Below, one piece after another: positions 1 through 7,365 of a stretch of 16,650 bases of DNA. The translations under genes were made by a program, and so were the position numbers. The DNA is from DATFWK01 sp035259345. Its GTDB lineage: Bacteria > Actinomycetota > Thermoleophilia > Miltoncostaeales > Miltoncostaeaceae. The notes under the pieces are model-generated. The model was not told the origin of the DNA and did not search any database. It saw nothing but the letters and a program-made list of their open reading frames with translations. The stretch lies in contig DATFWK010000199.1 of assembly GCA_035259345.1 (NCBI GenBank), forward strand, positions 1 through 16,650, read 5' to 3'. Within the stretch, counting starts at the first letter, position 1, and every line of letters starts with the position of its first letter.

Positions 1-238
1 CCTTGAGCTCGGCCTCGGTGGCGCGCATCTCCCCCACGAGCCGCTCCGCCTCGGCGTCGAGCCCGGCCTCCCCCTGCCGCTGGCGGTACACCACGTGACC
101 GAGCTCCTCCGCGAAGCCGTTGAGCTTCCGCTTCAGGTTGAACTCGGTGGTCTTGTCCTTCGCCTGGGAGATGCCGTCCTGGGCCAGCTTCGCGACCTTG
201 CTGGCCGCGTCCTTCGCCTTCTCGGTGATCTCCGCCAT
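1..238 (-). CDS. Charged helical protein, N-terminal part (C-terminus outside window)
   Basis: The first 79 residues are visible, starting at ATG 238 behind a strong ribosome binding site (AAGGAGG, 239-250 region). The protein begins MAEITEKAKDAASKVAKLAQ and is rich in Lys, Glu, Ala and Gln with almost no hydrophobic clusters. It should therefore be mostly helical or coiled-coil and cytosolic. The pattern resembles phasin-like or small stress-associated helical proteins, but I recognise no catalytic motif and the C-terminal half is missing, so no function is assigned. It lies 39 bases after the stop of the four-helix membrane protein and could be the last visible gene of the same minus-strand run. 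The reading frame is secure because of the RBS, ATG and codon pattern; the family is uncertain. Confidence 0.7.
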   Translation of the reverse strand, partial: MAEITEKAKDAASKVAKLAQDGISQAKDKTTEFNLKRKLNGFAEELGHVVYRQRQGEAGLDAEAERLVGEMRATEAELK

Positions 239-277
239 CACGCCTCCTTCGCGGTTCCGGCGGCGCGAGTCTATCCG

Positions 278-667
278 TCAGGCATTGTCCTCGCGCCAGA
301 CCATCACGGCGAAGATCGTGGCCACCAGGCCGCCGATGAAGCCGAGCCACGCCCCGTACTTCAGGTTCGACAGGTCGATGAGGTGGATGACCGCCCAGAA
401 CCCGACCAGCCCGCACAGGATCGCCGCGAGGCCGCTCGAGGAGAGCTGCGGCGGGAGGTTCATGTTGACGACGTCGGCGAGCAGGACCACGCCGGCCGCG
501 ATCGCGATGATCAGCGCCAGGAACCAGGAGTCGATGTCCGTCCCGTTGTTGCTGATGCTCAGGGGCCCCACGTCGACGCCGGTCCACTTCAGGAAGAGGC
601 TGATGATGAAGAGGACGAGGCCGGCGATGGCGATGTAGACCTTCTGCTCGCGGGTCAAGGCGTTCAC
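278..667 (-). CDS. Small four-helix membrane protein, function unknown
   Basis: A 129-residue protein starting at GTG 667, with AGGAG about 8 bases upstream. The start overlaps the stop of the metallo-hydrolase gene as GTGA, which points to translational coupling. Four hydrophobic segments are visible at about residues 10-29, 48-66, 79-98 and 104-124. Short polar loops separate them, including a longer loop (30-47) with the residues SISNNGTDIDSW. The first helix ends in FLKW. No catalytic or transport motif is seen. Its layout closely resembles the protein at 2051-2494 on the other side of this gene run: a Trp at the end of helix 1, a Trp before helix 2, an ADV ending of helix 2 and a glycine-rich helix 4. 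The two may be distant paralogues. Longer in-frame starts upstream lie inside the neighbouring gene and read as Arg/Gly/Pro-rich non-protein sequence. Confidence 0.8.
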   Translation of the reverse strand: MNALTREQKVYIAIAGLVLFIISLFLKWTGVDVGPLSISNNGTDIDSWFLALIIAIAAGVVLLADVVNMNLPPQLSSSGLAAILCGLVGFWAVIHLIDLSNLKYGAWLGFIGGLVATIFAVMVWREDNA

Positions 668-1365
668 TGCGGGTCTCCTGTCGGGAAGGGGGCCGGCCTG
701 ACCGGCGGGTTGTGGCCCGGGATCACCAGCGCCGGGTCGAGGGCCCGGATGCGGCGGAAGGCGGCCAGGTGCGCCTCCCGCTCGGGGAAGCCCTCCGGCA
801 GGTCCATCCGCTCGAACCAGGACGGGTCCGGGCCGAGCGTGTCGCCGGCGACCACCACGGTGCCGGCGTCGGCGTCCACCACGACCACGATGTGGCCGGG
901 GGCGTGCCCGGGCGTGTGGACCCACCGGAGCCCGGGCTCGATCTCGCCCTCGTCGCCGGCGAGCCGGTGCACCCGTACGTCGTCGAGCAGGCCGCGCTGG
1001 CGGCGCCCGTGCGGCGCGTCGAGCTCGAGCTCGTGCACGTAGACGTCCGCGTCGCCGAGCTGCGGCAGGGCCGAGAGGTGGTCCGAGTGGAGGTGGGTCA
1101 TCACCACCTTCCGTACGTCATCGGGGGCCAGGCCCCTGCGTGCGAGCGCGCCGACCAGGATGTCGCCCTGCGTCTGGTAGCCCGGGTCCACGACCACCGG
1201 CTCCGGCCCGGTGAGCAGCACGGTGTTCGGCCACGCGATCATCCCGTGCACCGCGTCGGGCAGCCCGCGGTATGCCCGGAAGGTGCCCGCCGAGCTCGAG
1301 CCGCGCACCTCCATGATCTCGTCGCCGAGGATCGCGAGCACCAGGCGGTATGCCGGCACCAGCAC
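664..1365 (-). CDS. Metallo-beta-lactamase-fold hydrolase
   Basis: A 233-residue protein with the full metal-binding set of the metallo-beta-lactamase superfamily. It has THLHSDH at 90-96 (H91, H93, D95, H96), H154 in TPGHAPGH, D175 in AGDT and H218 in IPGH. This is the pattern of a dinuclear zinc or iron hydrolase of the glyoxalase II / lactonase / general MBL group. There is no signal peptide, so it should be cytosolic. The substrate cannot be read from sequence. The start is taken as GTG 1365 because the first 17 residues (LVPAYRLVLAILGDEI) look like real protein; ATG 1314 is the main alternative, and neither has a strong RBS. It follows the 76-residue hypothetical gene by 20 bases, and its stop overlaps the next gene by four bases. 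Confidence 0.88.
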   Translation of the reverse strand: MLVPAYRLVLAILGDEIMEVRGSSSAGTFRAYRGLPDAVHGMIAWPNTVLLTGPEPVVVDPGYQTQGDILVGALARRGLAPDDVRKVVMTHLHSDHLSALPQLGDADVYVHELELDAPHGRRQRGLLDDVRVHRLAGDEGEIEPGLRWVHTPGHAPGHIVVVVDADAGTVVVAGDTLGPDPSWFERMDLPEGFPEREAHLAAFRRIRALDPALVIPGHNPPVRPAPFPTGDPQ

Positions 1366-1385
1366 CTCGGCGCGCCACGGCCCGC

Positions 1386-1616
1386 CTACCGCCGCACCTC
1401 CGCGCCCTCGCCGGGCACGCGCCGCGCGTCCGGGTCCGGGGCGTAGCAGGGGGCGCTCGTGAACGGCGCGACCGGGTCGCCCACCTTCGAGCGCAGCCTG
1501 AGCGCCTGGGCCGCGAGCTCGTCGCGGTTGCGCGCGACCTGGCGCGCGAGCGCGATGGCGACGACGCCCGCCCCGATCATCCAGCGGCCCCGGCGCCGTC
1601 GCGAAGCCCTGTCCAT
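1386..1616 (-). CDS. Small hypothetical protein with one possible membrane helix
   Basis: A 76-residue reading frame from ATG 1616 to TAG 1386. It begins with a basic stretch (MDRASRRRRGRW), followed by a short hydrophobic segment (about residues 13-25, MIGAGVVAIALA). Next comes a charged helix-like part (26-45) and a Pro/Asp/Arg-rich tail with a single Cys. The layout fits a small single-pass membrane protein with its N-terminus in the cytoplasm. It starts 5 bases after the stop of the GYD-domain gene and ends 20 bases before the metallo-hydrolase start, so it fills the gap of a tight operon. No RBS is obvious, so translation may depend on coupling. No family is recognised. The call rests on spacing, frame and the basic-then-hydrophobic pattern. 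Confidence 0.5.
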   Translation of the reverse strand: MDRASRRRRGRWMIGAGVVAIALARQVARNRDELAAQALRLRSKVGDPVAPFTSAPCYAPDPDARRVPGEGAEVRR

Positions 1617-1621
1617 CCGCG

Positions 1622-1906
1622 CTACTTCAGGAGGCCAAGGAACTCGTCGACCGGGATGGCCGTGAGCGTCTGGAAATGCGCGGTGCCACGCGAGGCGAGC
1701 TCGACGGAGACCCGCGCGATGACCCGCTCGTCCGGCGCCTCGACGATGTTGACGAAGTCGTATGGCCCCAGCACCGCCCACTGCTGGACCACCTTCGCCC
1801 CCATCTGCTCGATCTCCTGGTTGACCTCCTTGAGACGGGACGGGTTCGCCTTGAGCGTCCCGGCCCCGTGCGGGCTGAGGGTGCTGAGCAGGATGTAGGT
1901 CGGCAC
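1622..1906 (-). CDS. GYD domain-containing protein
   Basis: A 94-residue protein starting GTG CCG ACC TAC (MPTYILLSTL), with a good RBS (GGAGG) about 5 bases upstream. It matches the small GYD family in length and in its signature. MPTY at the start is followed by RLKEVNQEIEQMGAKV (24-39), then WAVLGPYDFVNIVEAPD (43-59) with the defining Gly-x-Tyr-Asp, and a C-terminal part with ASRGT and AIPVDEF. The family has a ferredoxin-like dimeric alpha+beta barrel fold of unknown function, and members are common in actinobacteria. It is the first gene of the minus-strand run and is divergent from the membrane protein gene at 2051. Longer in-frame versions with upstream starts run into GC-rich hairpins and are not credible. 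Confidence 0.88.
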   Translation of the reverse strand: MPTYILLSTLSPHGAGTLKANPSRLKEVNQEIEQMGAKVVQQWAVLGPYDFVNIVEAPDERVIARVSVELASRGTAHFQTLTAIPVDEFLGLLK

Positions 1907-1932
1907 GGCGCCTCCGTGTGGAGCCGGTTGGC

Positions 1933-1973
1933 CCGGCCCGGGCCGGTGCCCGCCGGGAGCGGGCTCCGGCGGG
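1933..1973. repeat. Two GC-rich inverted repeats between divergent genes
   Basis: A perfect 14-base palindrome (CCGGCCCGGGCCGG, 1933-1946) is followed directly by a second inverted repeat at 1949-1973. The arms of the second are CCCGCCGG and CCGGCGGG, with a further AGC/GCT pairing inside and one bulged base. They lie between the GYD gene start (1906) and the divergent membrane protein gene (2051). Just beyond them on the minus strand is TGATACCGT (rc of 1974-1982), which fits an extended -10 box (TGnTAnnnT) for the GYD operon. The repeats could be protein sites or leader RNA structure; base composition alone also favours such palindromes. Confidence 0.4.
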
Positions 1974-2038
1974 ACGGTATCACCCGCCGAGCGGGCATTC
2001 GGCGGCCCGTTTTCGACGGTCGACGCCGCCCGGTGGAC

Positions 2039-2044
2039 TACGAT
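2039..2044 (+). promoter_or_regulatory. Candidate -10 box (TACGAT) of a leaderless gene
   Basis: TACGAT ends 6 bases before ATG 2051. A transcription start about 7 bases after the box would fall on or next to the ATG, and no Shine-Dalgarno sequence is present. This fits the TAnnnT leaderless promoters of actinobacteria. The -35 region is weak (TTCGAC-like around 2012-2017). Confidence 0.45.
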
Positions 2045-2050
2045 CTGGCC

Positions 2051-2494
2051 ATGACACGGACCGGCCTCCTGGGCTCCCCGGCGCGGGCGTCGGCGGTGGG
2101 CATCGCCTCGGGGGCGGCGCTGGTCGCCGCGGTGTTCCTTCCTTGGTACCAAGGGAACCTGGGCGCGCCGACGGTGCCGGGCGGCCGCAGCGGCTGGGAG
2201 TCCACCACGGTGGCCAAGGGCGTCTTCGTGCTCGCCCTGGTCGCGCTCGTCGCGGCGCTCGTCATCGCCGCCGACGTCGCCGACGTCGTGCCGCTCGAGC
2301 GGCGGACCGCGGAGTCGCTCGCCTGGCTCCTGGTCGCCTCGTCGATCGTGGCCGGGGTCCTGATCGGCTACCGGCTCGCCCGGCCGCCGGGACCGGCGGA
2401 GTTCCTGTCCCGCGACATCGGCCTCTTCCTCGGCGTGGCGGCCGCCGTCGGCGGCGCGGTCGCCGGGCTCGCCCAGCTGGCCCGCCGGGAATGA
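2051..2494 (+). CDS. Small four-helix membrane protein, function unknown
   Basis: A 147-residue protein starting at ATG 2051. Four hydrophobic segments are visible at about 14-33 (ending AAVFLPWY), 55-75, 89-108 and 122-142. A Gly/Pro-rich loop (34-50) separates the first two. No enzymatic or transporter motif is recognised. There is no Shine-Dalgarno sequence, but a TACGAT box lies 6 bases upstream, so the mRNA may be leaderless. The stop overlaps the start of the glycosyltransferase gene as ATGA (2491-2494), so the two are co-translated; a role in assisting or anchoring that enzyme is possible but is only inferred from coupling. It shares its layout with the protein at 278-667. Confidence 0.82.
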   Translation: MTRTGLLGSPARASAVGIASGAALVAAVFLPWYQGNLGAPTVPGGRSGWESTTVAKGVFVLALVALVAALVIAADVADVVPLERRTAESLAWLLVASSIVAGVLIGYRLARPPGPAEFLSRDIGLFLGVAAAVGGAVAGLAQLARRE

Positions 2495-3234
2495 GCCAGG
2501 AGGCGGGAGCGCCCGCGCTCTCCGTCGTCATCCCGGCCTACAACGAGGAGCGCCGGCTGCCGCGGACGCTCGAGGGATGGCTCTCGTACCTGGCGGCGCG
2601 GCCGGAGCAGGCGGAGATCGTGGTCGCCGACGACGGCAGCCGGGACGGGACGGCGCGCGTCGTCGAGGAGGCCAGGGACGCCGCGACGGCCGTGCGCCTC
2701 GTGCGGCTCGAGCAGAACCAGGGCAAGGGCGGCGCCGTGCGCGCGGGCATGCTCGCCGCGCGCGGGGCCCTGCGCTTCCAGGTGGACGCCGACCTCAACA
2801 TCGCGCCGTCCCACGTCGACGGCGCGCTCGCGATCCTGGGCTCCCGGGCCGACCTGGTCGTCGGGCGGCGGAGCCTCTCGGAGTACGCCTCGGAGGAGCG
2901 GAGCCTCACCCGCCTGGCCGCCGGCGCCGCCGTCCAGGTGACGCGCCGCCTGATCGTCATGCCGCGCATCTCGGACACCCAGGCCGGCTTCAAGGGCTAC
3001 CGCGCGGAGCTCGCCGAGGCGGTGTTCCGCCGGGCGCTCATCCGCTCGTTCGCGTTCGACATCGAGGCGATCTTCCTCGCCCGCAGGCTCGGGGCCAGGA
3101 TCGTCGAGATGCCGGTGCAGGTCGAGTACCGGGCCGACTCGACCTACGACGTGCGGCGCGACCTGCCCCCGTTCCTGCGCGACATCGCCCGGATCAGGCT
3201 CAACGCGATCCGGGGGCGCTACCGCTCACCGTGA
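2491..3234 (+). CDS. Family 2 glycosyltransferase, dolichyl/polyprenyl-phosphate sugar transferase (Alg5-like)
   Basis: A 247-residue GT-A enzyme. SVVIPAYNEERRLPRTL (11-27) starts the nucleotide-binding fold, VVADDGSRDGT (44-54) follows, NQGKGGAVRAGM lies at 76-87 and QVDADL at 97-102 provides the DxD metal site. ISDTQAGFKGYR (160-171) and the FDIEAIFLARR region (189-199) are typical of the dolichyl-phosphate beta-glucosyltransferase / DPM1 branch. The likely reaction is transfer of a sugar from a nucleotide sugar to a polyprenyl phosphate at the inner face of the membrane. There is no C-terminal membrane segment, so it would be peripheral, perhaps docking on the co-encoded four-helix protein. 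ATG 2491 overlaps that gene's stop. Its last 35 bases overlap the convergent clpB gene. The sugar and lipid substrates are not known. Confidence 0.9.
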   Translation: MSQEAGAPALSVVIPAYNEERRLPRTLEGWLSYLAARPEQAEIVVADDGSRDGTARVVEEARDAATAVRLVRLEQNQGKGGAVRAGMLAARGALRFQVDADLNIAPSHVDGALAILGSRADLVVGRRSLSEYASEERSLTRLAAGAAVQVTRRLIVMPRISDTQAGFKGYRAELAEAVFRRALIRSFAFDIEAIFLARRLGARIVEMPVQVEYRADSTYDVRRDLPPFLRDIARIRLNAIRGRYRSP

Positions 3235-5824
3235 GCACCGCTCCCGGCTCGGCGACGCTGAAGGCGTAGCCGCCGTCCGGGGCGGCGTCGACCTCGACGG
3301 ACGCCCCGTCCGGGATCTCCCCGGCCAGGATGCGCCGGGCCAGCTCGTCCTGGACGCGCCGCTGGATCACCCGCTTGAGCGGCCGGGCGCCGAACGTCGG
3401 GTCGTAGCCCTCCTCGGCGATGCGCTCGCGGGCGGCCGGGGTCAGCGTGAGCGTGACGCTCCGCTCCGCGAGCCGGTCCGCGAGCCGCGCGACCTGGAGG
3501 TCGACGATGCGGTCGATCTCCTCCCGCTTCAGCCGGTGGAAGACCACGATCTCGTCGACGCGGTTCAGGAACTCCGGGCGGAAGTGGCGCCTGAGCTCCT
3601 CCAGCACCATGGCCTCGGCGATCTCCGGCGCGTGCCCCTCGGCCAGCAGGTGGCTGCCGACGTTCGAGGTCATGATCACGACGGTGTTGGAGAAGTCCAC
3701 CGAGCGCCCCTGGCCGTCCGTCAGGCGGCCGTCGTCGAGCAGCTGGAGCAGCACGTTGAAGACGTCCGGGTGAGCCTTCTCGATCTCGTCGAGCAACAGC
3801 ACCGCATACGGGCGGCGCCGGACGGCCTCGGTCAGCTGGCCGCCCTCCTCGAAGCCCACGTAGCCGGGCGGGGCGCCGATGAGCCGAGCGACCGCGTGGC
3901 GCTCCATGTACTCGCTCATGTCGATGCGGACCATCGCCCGCTCGTCGTCGAACATGAACCACGCCAGCGAGCGGGCCAGCTCGGTCTTCCCCACGCCGGT
4001 CGGGCCCAGGAAGATGAACGAGCCGATCGGCCGGCCCGGGTCCGAGAGCCCGGCGCGCGCGCGCCGGAGCGCGTTGGCGACGGCCTCGACGGCCTCGTCC
4101 TGACCCACGACACGCTCGTGGAGGCGCTCCTCCATGTGGACGAGCTTCTCGACCTCGCCCTCCATCAGGCGGCTCACCGGGACGCCGGTCCAGGTCGCGA
4201 CCACCTCGGCCACGTCCTCCTCGTCGACCTCCTCCTTGAGCATGCGCCGGTCGGCCTGGCGCTCCATGAGCTCGTCCTGGGCGCGCGCCAGCTCCTGCTC
4301 GAGCTCAGGGATCGTGCCGAACTTGAGCCGGGCCGCCCCCTCGAGGTCGGCCTGACGCTCGGCTCGCTCCAGCTCGACCCGCGCCTGCTCGATGCCCTCC
4401 TTCGACACGCGGATGCGCTCGATCACCTGCTTTTCGAGGTCCCAGTGGGCCCGCAGCGCAGCGGCGTCCTCGCGCAGGTCGGCGAGCTCGCGCTGCACGG
4501 CCTCGCGGCGCGCCACGGAGACCGGGTCCGTCTCGGGCTTGAGCGCCTGCTCCTCGATCTCGAGCTGGATGATCCGCCGCTCGACCACGTCGAGCTCGGC
4601 GGGCATCGAGTCGATCTCGATCCTGAGGCGGCTGGCGGCCTCGTCCACCAGGTCGATCGCCTTGTCCGGCAGGAAGCGCCCCGTGATGTAGCGGTGCGAG
4701 AGGCGCGCGGCCGCCACCAGCGCGGCGTCGGTGATGCGCACGCCGTGGTGGACCTCGTACTTCTCCTTGAGCCCGCGCAGGATCGCCACCGTGTCCTCGA
4801 CCGAGGGCTCGCCCACGTACACGGGCTGGAAGCGCCGCTCGAGCGCCGCGTCCTTCTCGATGTGCTTGCGGTACTCGTCGAGGGTCGTCGCGCCGACCGC
4901 GCGCAGCTCTCCTCGCGCCAGCATCGGCTTCAGCAGGTTGGCGGCGTCGACGGCGCCCTCGGCCGCGCCGGCGCCGACGATCGTGTGCAGCTCGTCGAGG
5001 AAGAGGATCACCTCGCCGGCCGCGTCCGCGATCTCCTTGAGCACGGCCTTGAGCCGGTCCTCGAACTCGCCCCGGTACTTCGCGCCGGCGATCAGCGCGC
5101 CGATGTCCAGGGCCACCACCCGCTTGTCGCGCAGTCCGTCCGGCACGTCGCCGGCCACGATGCGCTGGGCCAGGCCCTCGACGATGGCCGTCTTGCCCAC
5201 GCCGGGCTCGCCGATCAGCACCGGGTTGTTCTTCGTCCGCCGCGACAGCACCTGGATGACCCGGCGCACCTCGTCGTCCCGGCCGATGACCGGGTCGAGC
5301 TTCCCGCGCCGGGCGAGATCCGTCAGGTCGCGCCCGTAGCGCTCGAGCGCCTGGTACTTGTCCTCCGGGTTCGGGTCGGTCACGCGGTGGGAGCCGCGCA
5401 CCGCCTGGAGCGCCGCGAGCAGCCCGTCGCGCGTGACGCCTGCCGCGTGCAGGGCGGCCTGGGCGGGCGACGTGCGGCCCTCGAGCCCGAGCAGCAGGTG
5501 CTCCGTGGAGATGTACTCGTCGCCGAGGCGCTCGGCCTCGGCCCCGGCGGCGACGAGGACGTCGCGGAGCTCCTGGGAGATGGTCCGCTGGGATGCGCCG
5601 CGGACCACCGGCCGCCGCGCGACCGCGGCGTCGGCGTCGGCCTTCAGCCGGGCGGCGTCGGCCCCCGCCCGCTCCAGCACCGGCCCGACCACGCCCTCGG
5701 GCTGGTCGAGCAGCGCCGCGAGCAGGTGCTCGGGCTCGATGACCTGCTGGTCACGGGACTCGGCGGCCGCCTGGGCGGCGGCGAGGGCCTCTTGGGCCTT
5801 GACGGTGTACTGGTCGATGGGCAC
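3200..5824 (-). CDS. clpB: ATP-dependent chaperone ClpB (Hsp100 disaggregase)
   Basis: 874 residues, starting GTG 5824 with AGGAG 10 bases upstream. The order of domains is that of full-length ClpB. The Clp N-domain repeats occupy about 1-145. AAA-1 has Walker A GEPGVGKT (205-212), Walker B LFLDE (274-278) and an arginine-finger region ERRF (329-332). The coiled-coil middle domain runs from about 405 to 530. AAA-2 has Walker A GPTGVGKT (607-614), pore loop GYVG (654-657) and Walker B VLLLDE (675-680). The middle domain marks it as a disaggregase that works with DnaK and not as a ClpA/ClpC protease partner. It resolubilises aggregated proteins in the cytosol. It begins 21 bases after hspR with no promoter visible between, so it should be transcribed with the dnaK operon. 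Its 3' end overlaps the glycosyltransferase gene by 35 bases. Confidence 0.98.
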   Translation of the reverse strand: MPIDQYTVKAQEALAAAQAAAESRDQQVIEPEHLLAALLDQPEGVVGPVLERAGADAARLKADADAAVARRPVVRGASQRTISQELRDVLVAAGAEAERLGDEYISTEHLLLGLEGRTSPAQAALHAAGVTRDGLLAALQAVRGSHRVTDPNPEDKYQALERYGRDLTDLARRGKLDPVIGRDDEVRRVIQVLSRRTKNNPVLIGEPGVGKTAIVEGLAQRIVAGDVPDGLRDKRVVALDIGALIAGAKYRGEFEDRLKAVLKEIADAAGEVILFLDELHTIVGAGAAEGAVDAANLLKPMLARGELRAVGATTLDEYRKHIEKDAALERRFQPVYVGEPSVEDTVAILRGLKEKYEVHHGVRITDAALVAAARLSHRYITGRFLPDKAIDLVDEAASRLRIEIDSMPAELDVVERRIIQLEIEEQALKPETDPVSVARREAVQRELADLREDAAALRAHWDLEKQVIERIRVSKEGIEQARVELERAERQADLEGAARLKFGTIPELEQELARAQDELMERQADRRMLKEEVDEEDVAEVVATWTGVPVSRLMEGEVEKLVHMEERLHERVVGQDEAVEAVANALRRARAGLSDPGRPIGSFIFLGPTGVGKTELARSLAWFMFDDERAMVRIDMSEYMERHAVARLIGAPPGYVGFEEGGQLTEAVRRRPYAVLLLDEIEKAHPDVFNVLLQLLDDGRLTDGQGRSVDFSNTVVIMTSNVGSHLLAEGHAPEIAEAMVLEELRRHFRPEFLNRVDEIVVFHRLKREEIDRIVDLQVARLADRLAERSVTLTLTPAARERIAEEGYDPTFGARPLKRVIQRRVQDELARRILAGEIPDGASVEVDAAPDGGYAFSVAEPGAVLTVSGSAPGSR

Positions 5825-5845
5825 GTGCTTGCTGCTCCTGTCCTT

Positions 5846-6277
5846 CTACGGGATTCGGTTGATGATCGGTCGGATGCGGGGGACGAGCGCGTGGGAGCGC
5901 TCCGGGACGTGGACGATCTCGGCGCGCATCGCCCGGCGGGCCTCCTCGAGGTCGCGGAGGGCCTGCTCGGCCTGGCGCGCCAGCTCGGTCTCCAGCTCGC
6001 GCAGGCGAACCTGCGCCGCCGTGAGCATCCGCTCCAGCTCCATCACGCGCTCGATGCCCGCCAGGTTGAGGCCGGCCTCCGACAGGGCCTGGATCGCCCG
6101 CAGGCGGGCGATGTCCGCCTCGGAGTAGAGCCGGGTGCCCTTCGGGGTGCGCCCCGGGCGCACGAGGCCGCGCCGCTCGTAGATGCGCAGCGTCTGCGGG
6201 TGCATCCCGGCGAGCTCGGCGGCGATGCCGATCATGAAGAGCGGCCGGGTGTCGTAGGGGCCGGATGGCTCGCTCAC
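5846..6277 (-). CDS. hspR: MerR-family heat-shock repressor HspR
   Basis: A 143-residue protein with an N-terminal MerR winged helix-turn-helix (about 15-52: FMIGIAAELAGMHPQTLRIY, then RRGLVRPGRTPKGTRLYSEAD). A long helical dimerisation part follows (75-120) and then a hydrophobic/basic tail (HALVPRIRPIINRIP). Its position directly after dnaJ is the actinobacterial HspR position. HspR is known to bind inverted repeats (HAIR) ahead of dnaK and clpB, with DnaK as co-repressor. GTG 6277 overlaps the dnaJ stop as GTGA. A degenerate HAIR-like site covers the -35 box of the dnaK promoter, so feedback on its own operon is likely. There are no Cys-based metal ligands, unlike metal-sensing MerR proteins. 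Confidence 0.92.
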   Translation of the reverse strand: MSEPSGPYDTRPLFMIGIAAELAGMHPQTLRIYERRGLVRPGRTPKGTRLYSEADIARLRAIQALSEAGLNLAGIERVMELERMLTAAQVRLRELETELARQAEQALRDLEEARRAMRAEIVHVPERSHALVPRIRPIINRIP

Positions 6278-7365
6278 GCGAACAGCTCCTTCCGCACGTC
6301 CCCGTTGTCCAGGCTGGCGAGGCGCTCGAGCGCCTCGCGCTGCTCGTCGCTCAGCTTCTTGGGCACCTCGATCTTGAGCCGCGCGATCAGGTCGCCGCGG
6401 CCGCCGCCCTTGAGCTTCGGCGCTCCCTTGCCCCGCACGCGCAGGTTGCGCCCGGTCTGGCTGCCGGACGGGACGGTGAGCGAGACCGGGCCCTCGAGCG
6501 TCGGGATCTGGACCTTCGCGCCCAGCGCCGCCTCGGAGATCGTCACCGGCACGTCCATCACCAGGTCGTCGCCCCGGCGCTCGTACAGGCGGCTCGGCGC
6601 GACGTGGGTCTCGACGACCAGGTCGCCCGCGGGGCCGCCGCGCAGGCCGGCCTGGCCGCGCCCGCGCTTGCGGATCTTCGTGCCGGTCTTGACCCCGGGC
6701 GGGATCGTCACCTGCTCGGTGCGCCGCACCTGGCGCACGCCGGCGCCGTGGCACGTCTCGCAGGGGTCGTCGACGACCGTGCCGGCGCCCCGGCAGGTCG
6801 GGCAGGGCTGGCTCATGACCTCGAAGCCGCCGAGGTTGCGCCCGACGACGCCGCGGCCGCGGCACTCCGGGCAGAGGTGCGGCGAGGTCCCCGGCTTGGC
6901 GCCGCTGCCGTTGCAGGTCGGGCAGGCCTCGGCCACGTCGACCGCGACCTGGACCTTCGCGCCCTCCATCGCCTGCTCGAACGAGACGCTCACCGCCGCC
7001 TCGACGTCCTCGCCCCGGCGGGGGCCGGCCTCGCGCTCGGCGCGGCGGCGCCGGCCGCCGAACATGCCGCCGAGGATGTCCCCGAGGTCGAACTCGCTGA
7101 AGTCGAACGGCTGGCCGCCGTCCCCCGGGCCCGGACCGCCGCCCGGCCCGAACATCGTCTGGCCGGCGTCGTAGCGCTTGCGCTTCTCGGGGTCCGACAG
7201 CACGTCGTGCGCGTGGGAGACCTCCTTGAAGCGCTCCTCGGCCTTCGGGTCGTCGGGGTTGCGGTCAGGGTGGTACTTGCGCGCGAGCTTGCGGTAGGCC
7301 TTCTTGATCTCCTCGTCGCTCGCGCTCTTCGTGACCCCGAGGACCTCGTACAGGTCCTGGCTCAC
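6274..7365 (-). CDS. dnaJ: Chaperone DnaJ (Hsp40), type I
   Basis: 363 residues with all the type I DnaJ parts. The J domain carries HPD (32-34), followed by a Gly/Phe-rich linker (about 70-104). Four zinc-binding CxxCxGxG repeats begin at C148, C165, C188 and C202. The C-terminal substrate-binding beta-domains include PGVKTGTKIRKRGRG. It delivers unfolded proteins to DnaK and stimulates its ATPase. The linker is followed by a notable basic cluster (GGRRRRAERE). GTG 7365 overlaps the grpE stop by four bases (GTGA), with a GGAGGA ribosome site inside the end of grpE. The stop in turn overlaps hspR. Other dnaJ or cbpA copies may exist elsewhere, so the copy designation is left open. Confidence 0.97.
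   Translation of the reverse strand: MSQDLYEVLGVTKSASDEEIKKAYRKLARKYHPDRNPDDPKAEERFKEVSHAHDVLSDPEKRKRYDAGQTMFGPGGGPGPGDGGQPFDFSEFDLGDILGGMFGGRRRRAEREAGPRRGEDVEAAVSVSFEQAMEGAKVQVAVDVAEACPTCNGSGAKPGTSPHLCPECRGRGVVGRNLGGFEVMSQPCPTCRGAGTVVDDPCETCHGAGVRQVRRTEQVTIPPGVKTGTKIRKRGRGQAGLRGGPAGDLVVETHVAPSRLYERRGDDLVMDVPVTISEAALGAKVQIPTLEGPVSLTVPSGSQTGRNLRVRGKGAPKLKGGGRGDLIARLKIEVPKKLSDEQREALERLASLDNGDVRKELFA

Noticed and set aside
95..1042. A 315-codon plus-strand frame over the membrane protein and metallo-hydrolase genes
   Set aside because: Arg/Asp/Glu/Gly-rich composition with no domain; the opposite strand encodes recognisable proteins with ribosome sites and coupled starts.
3536..7174. A 1212-codon open frame on the plus strand opposite clpB, hspR and dnaJ
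   Set aside because: It mirrors the codon bias of the real minus-strand genes, is rich in Leu/Asp/Val/Arg without domains, and ignores gene borders. It is a GC-driven shadow frame.
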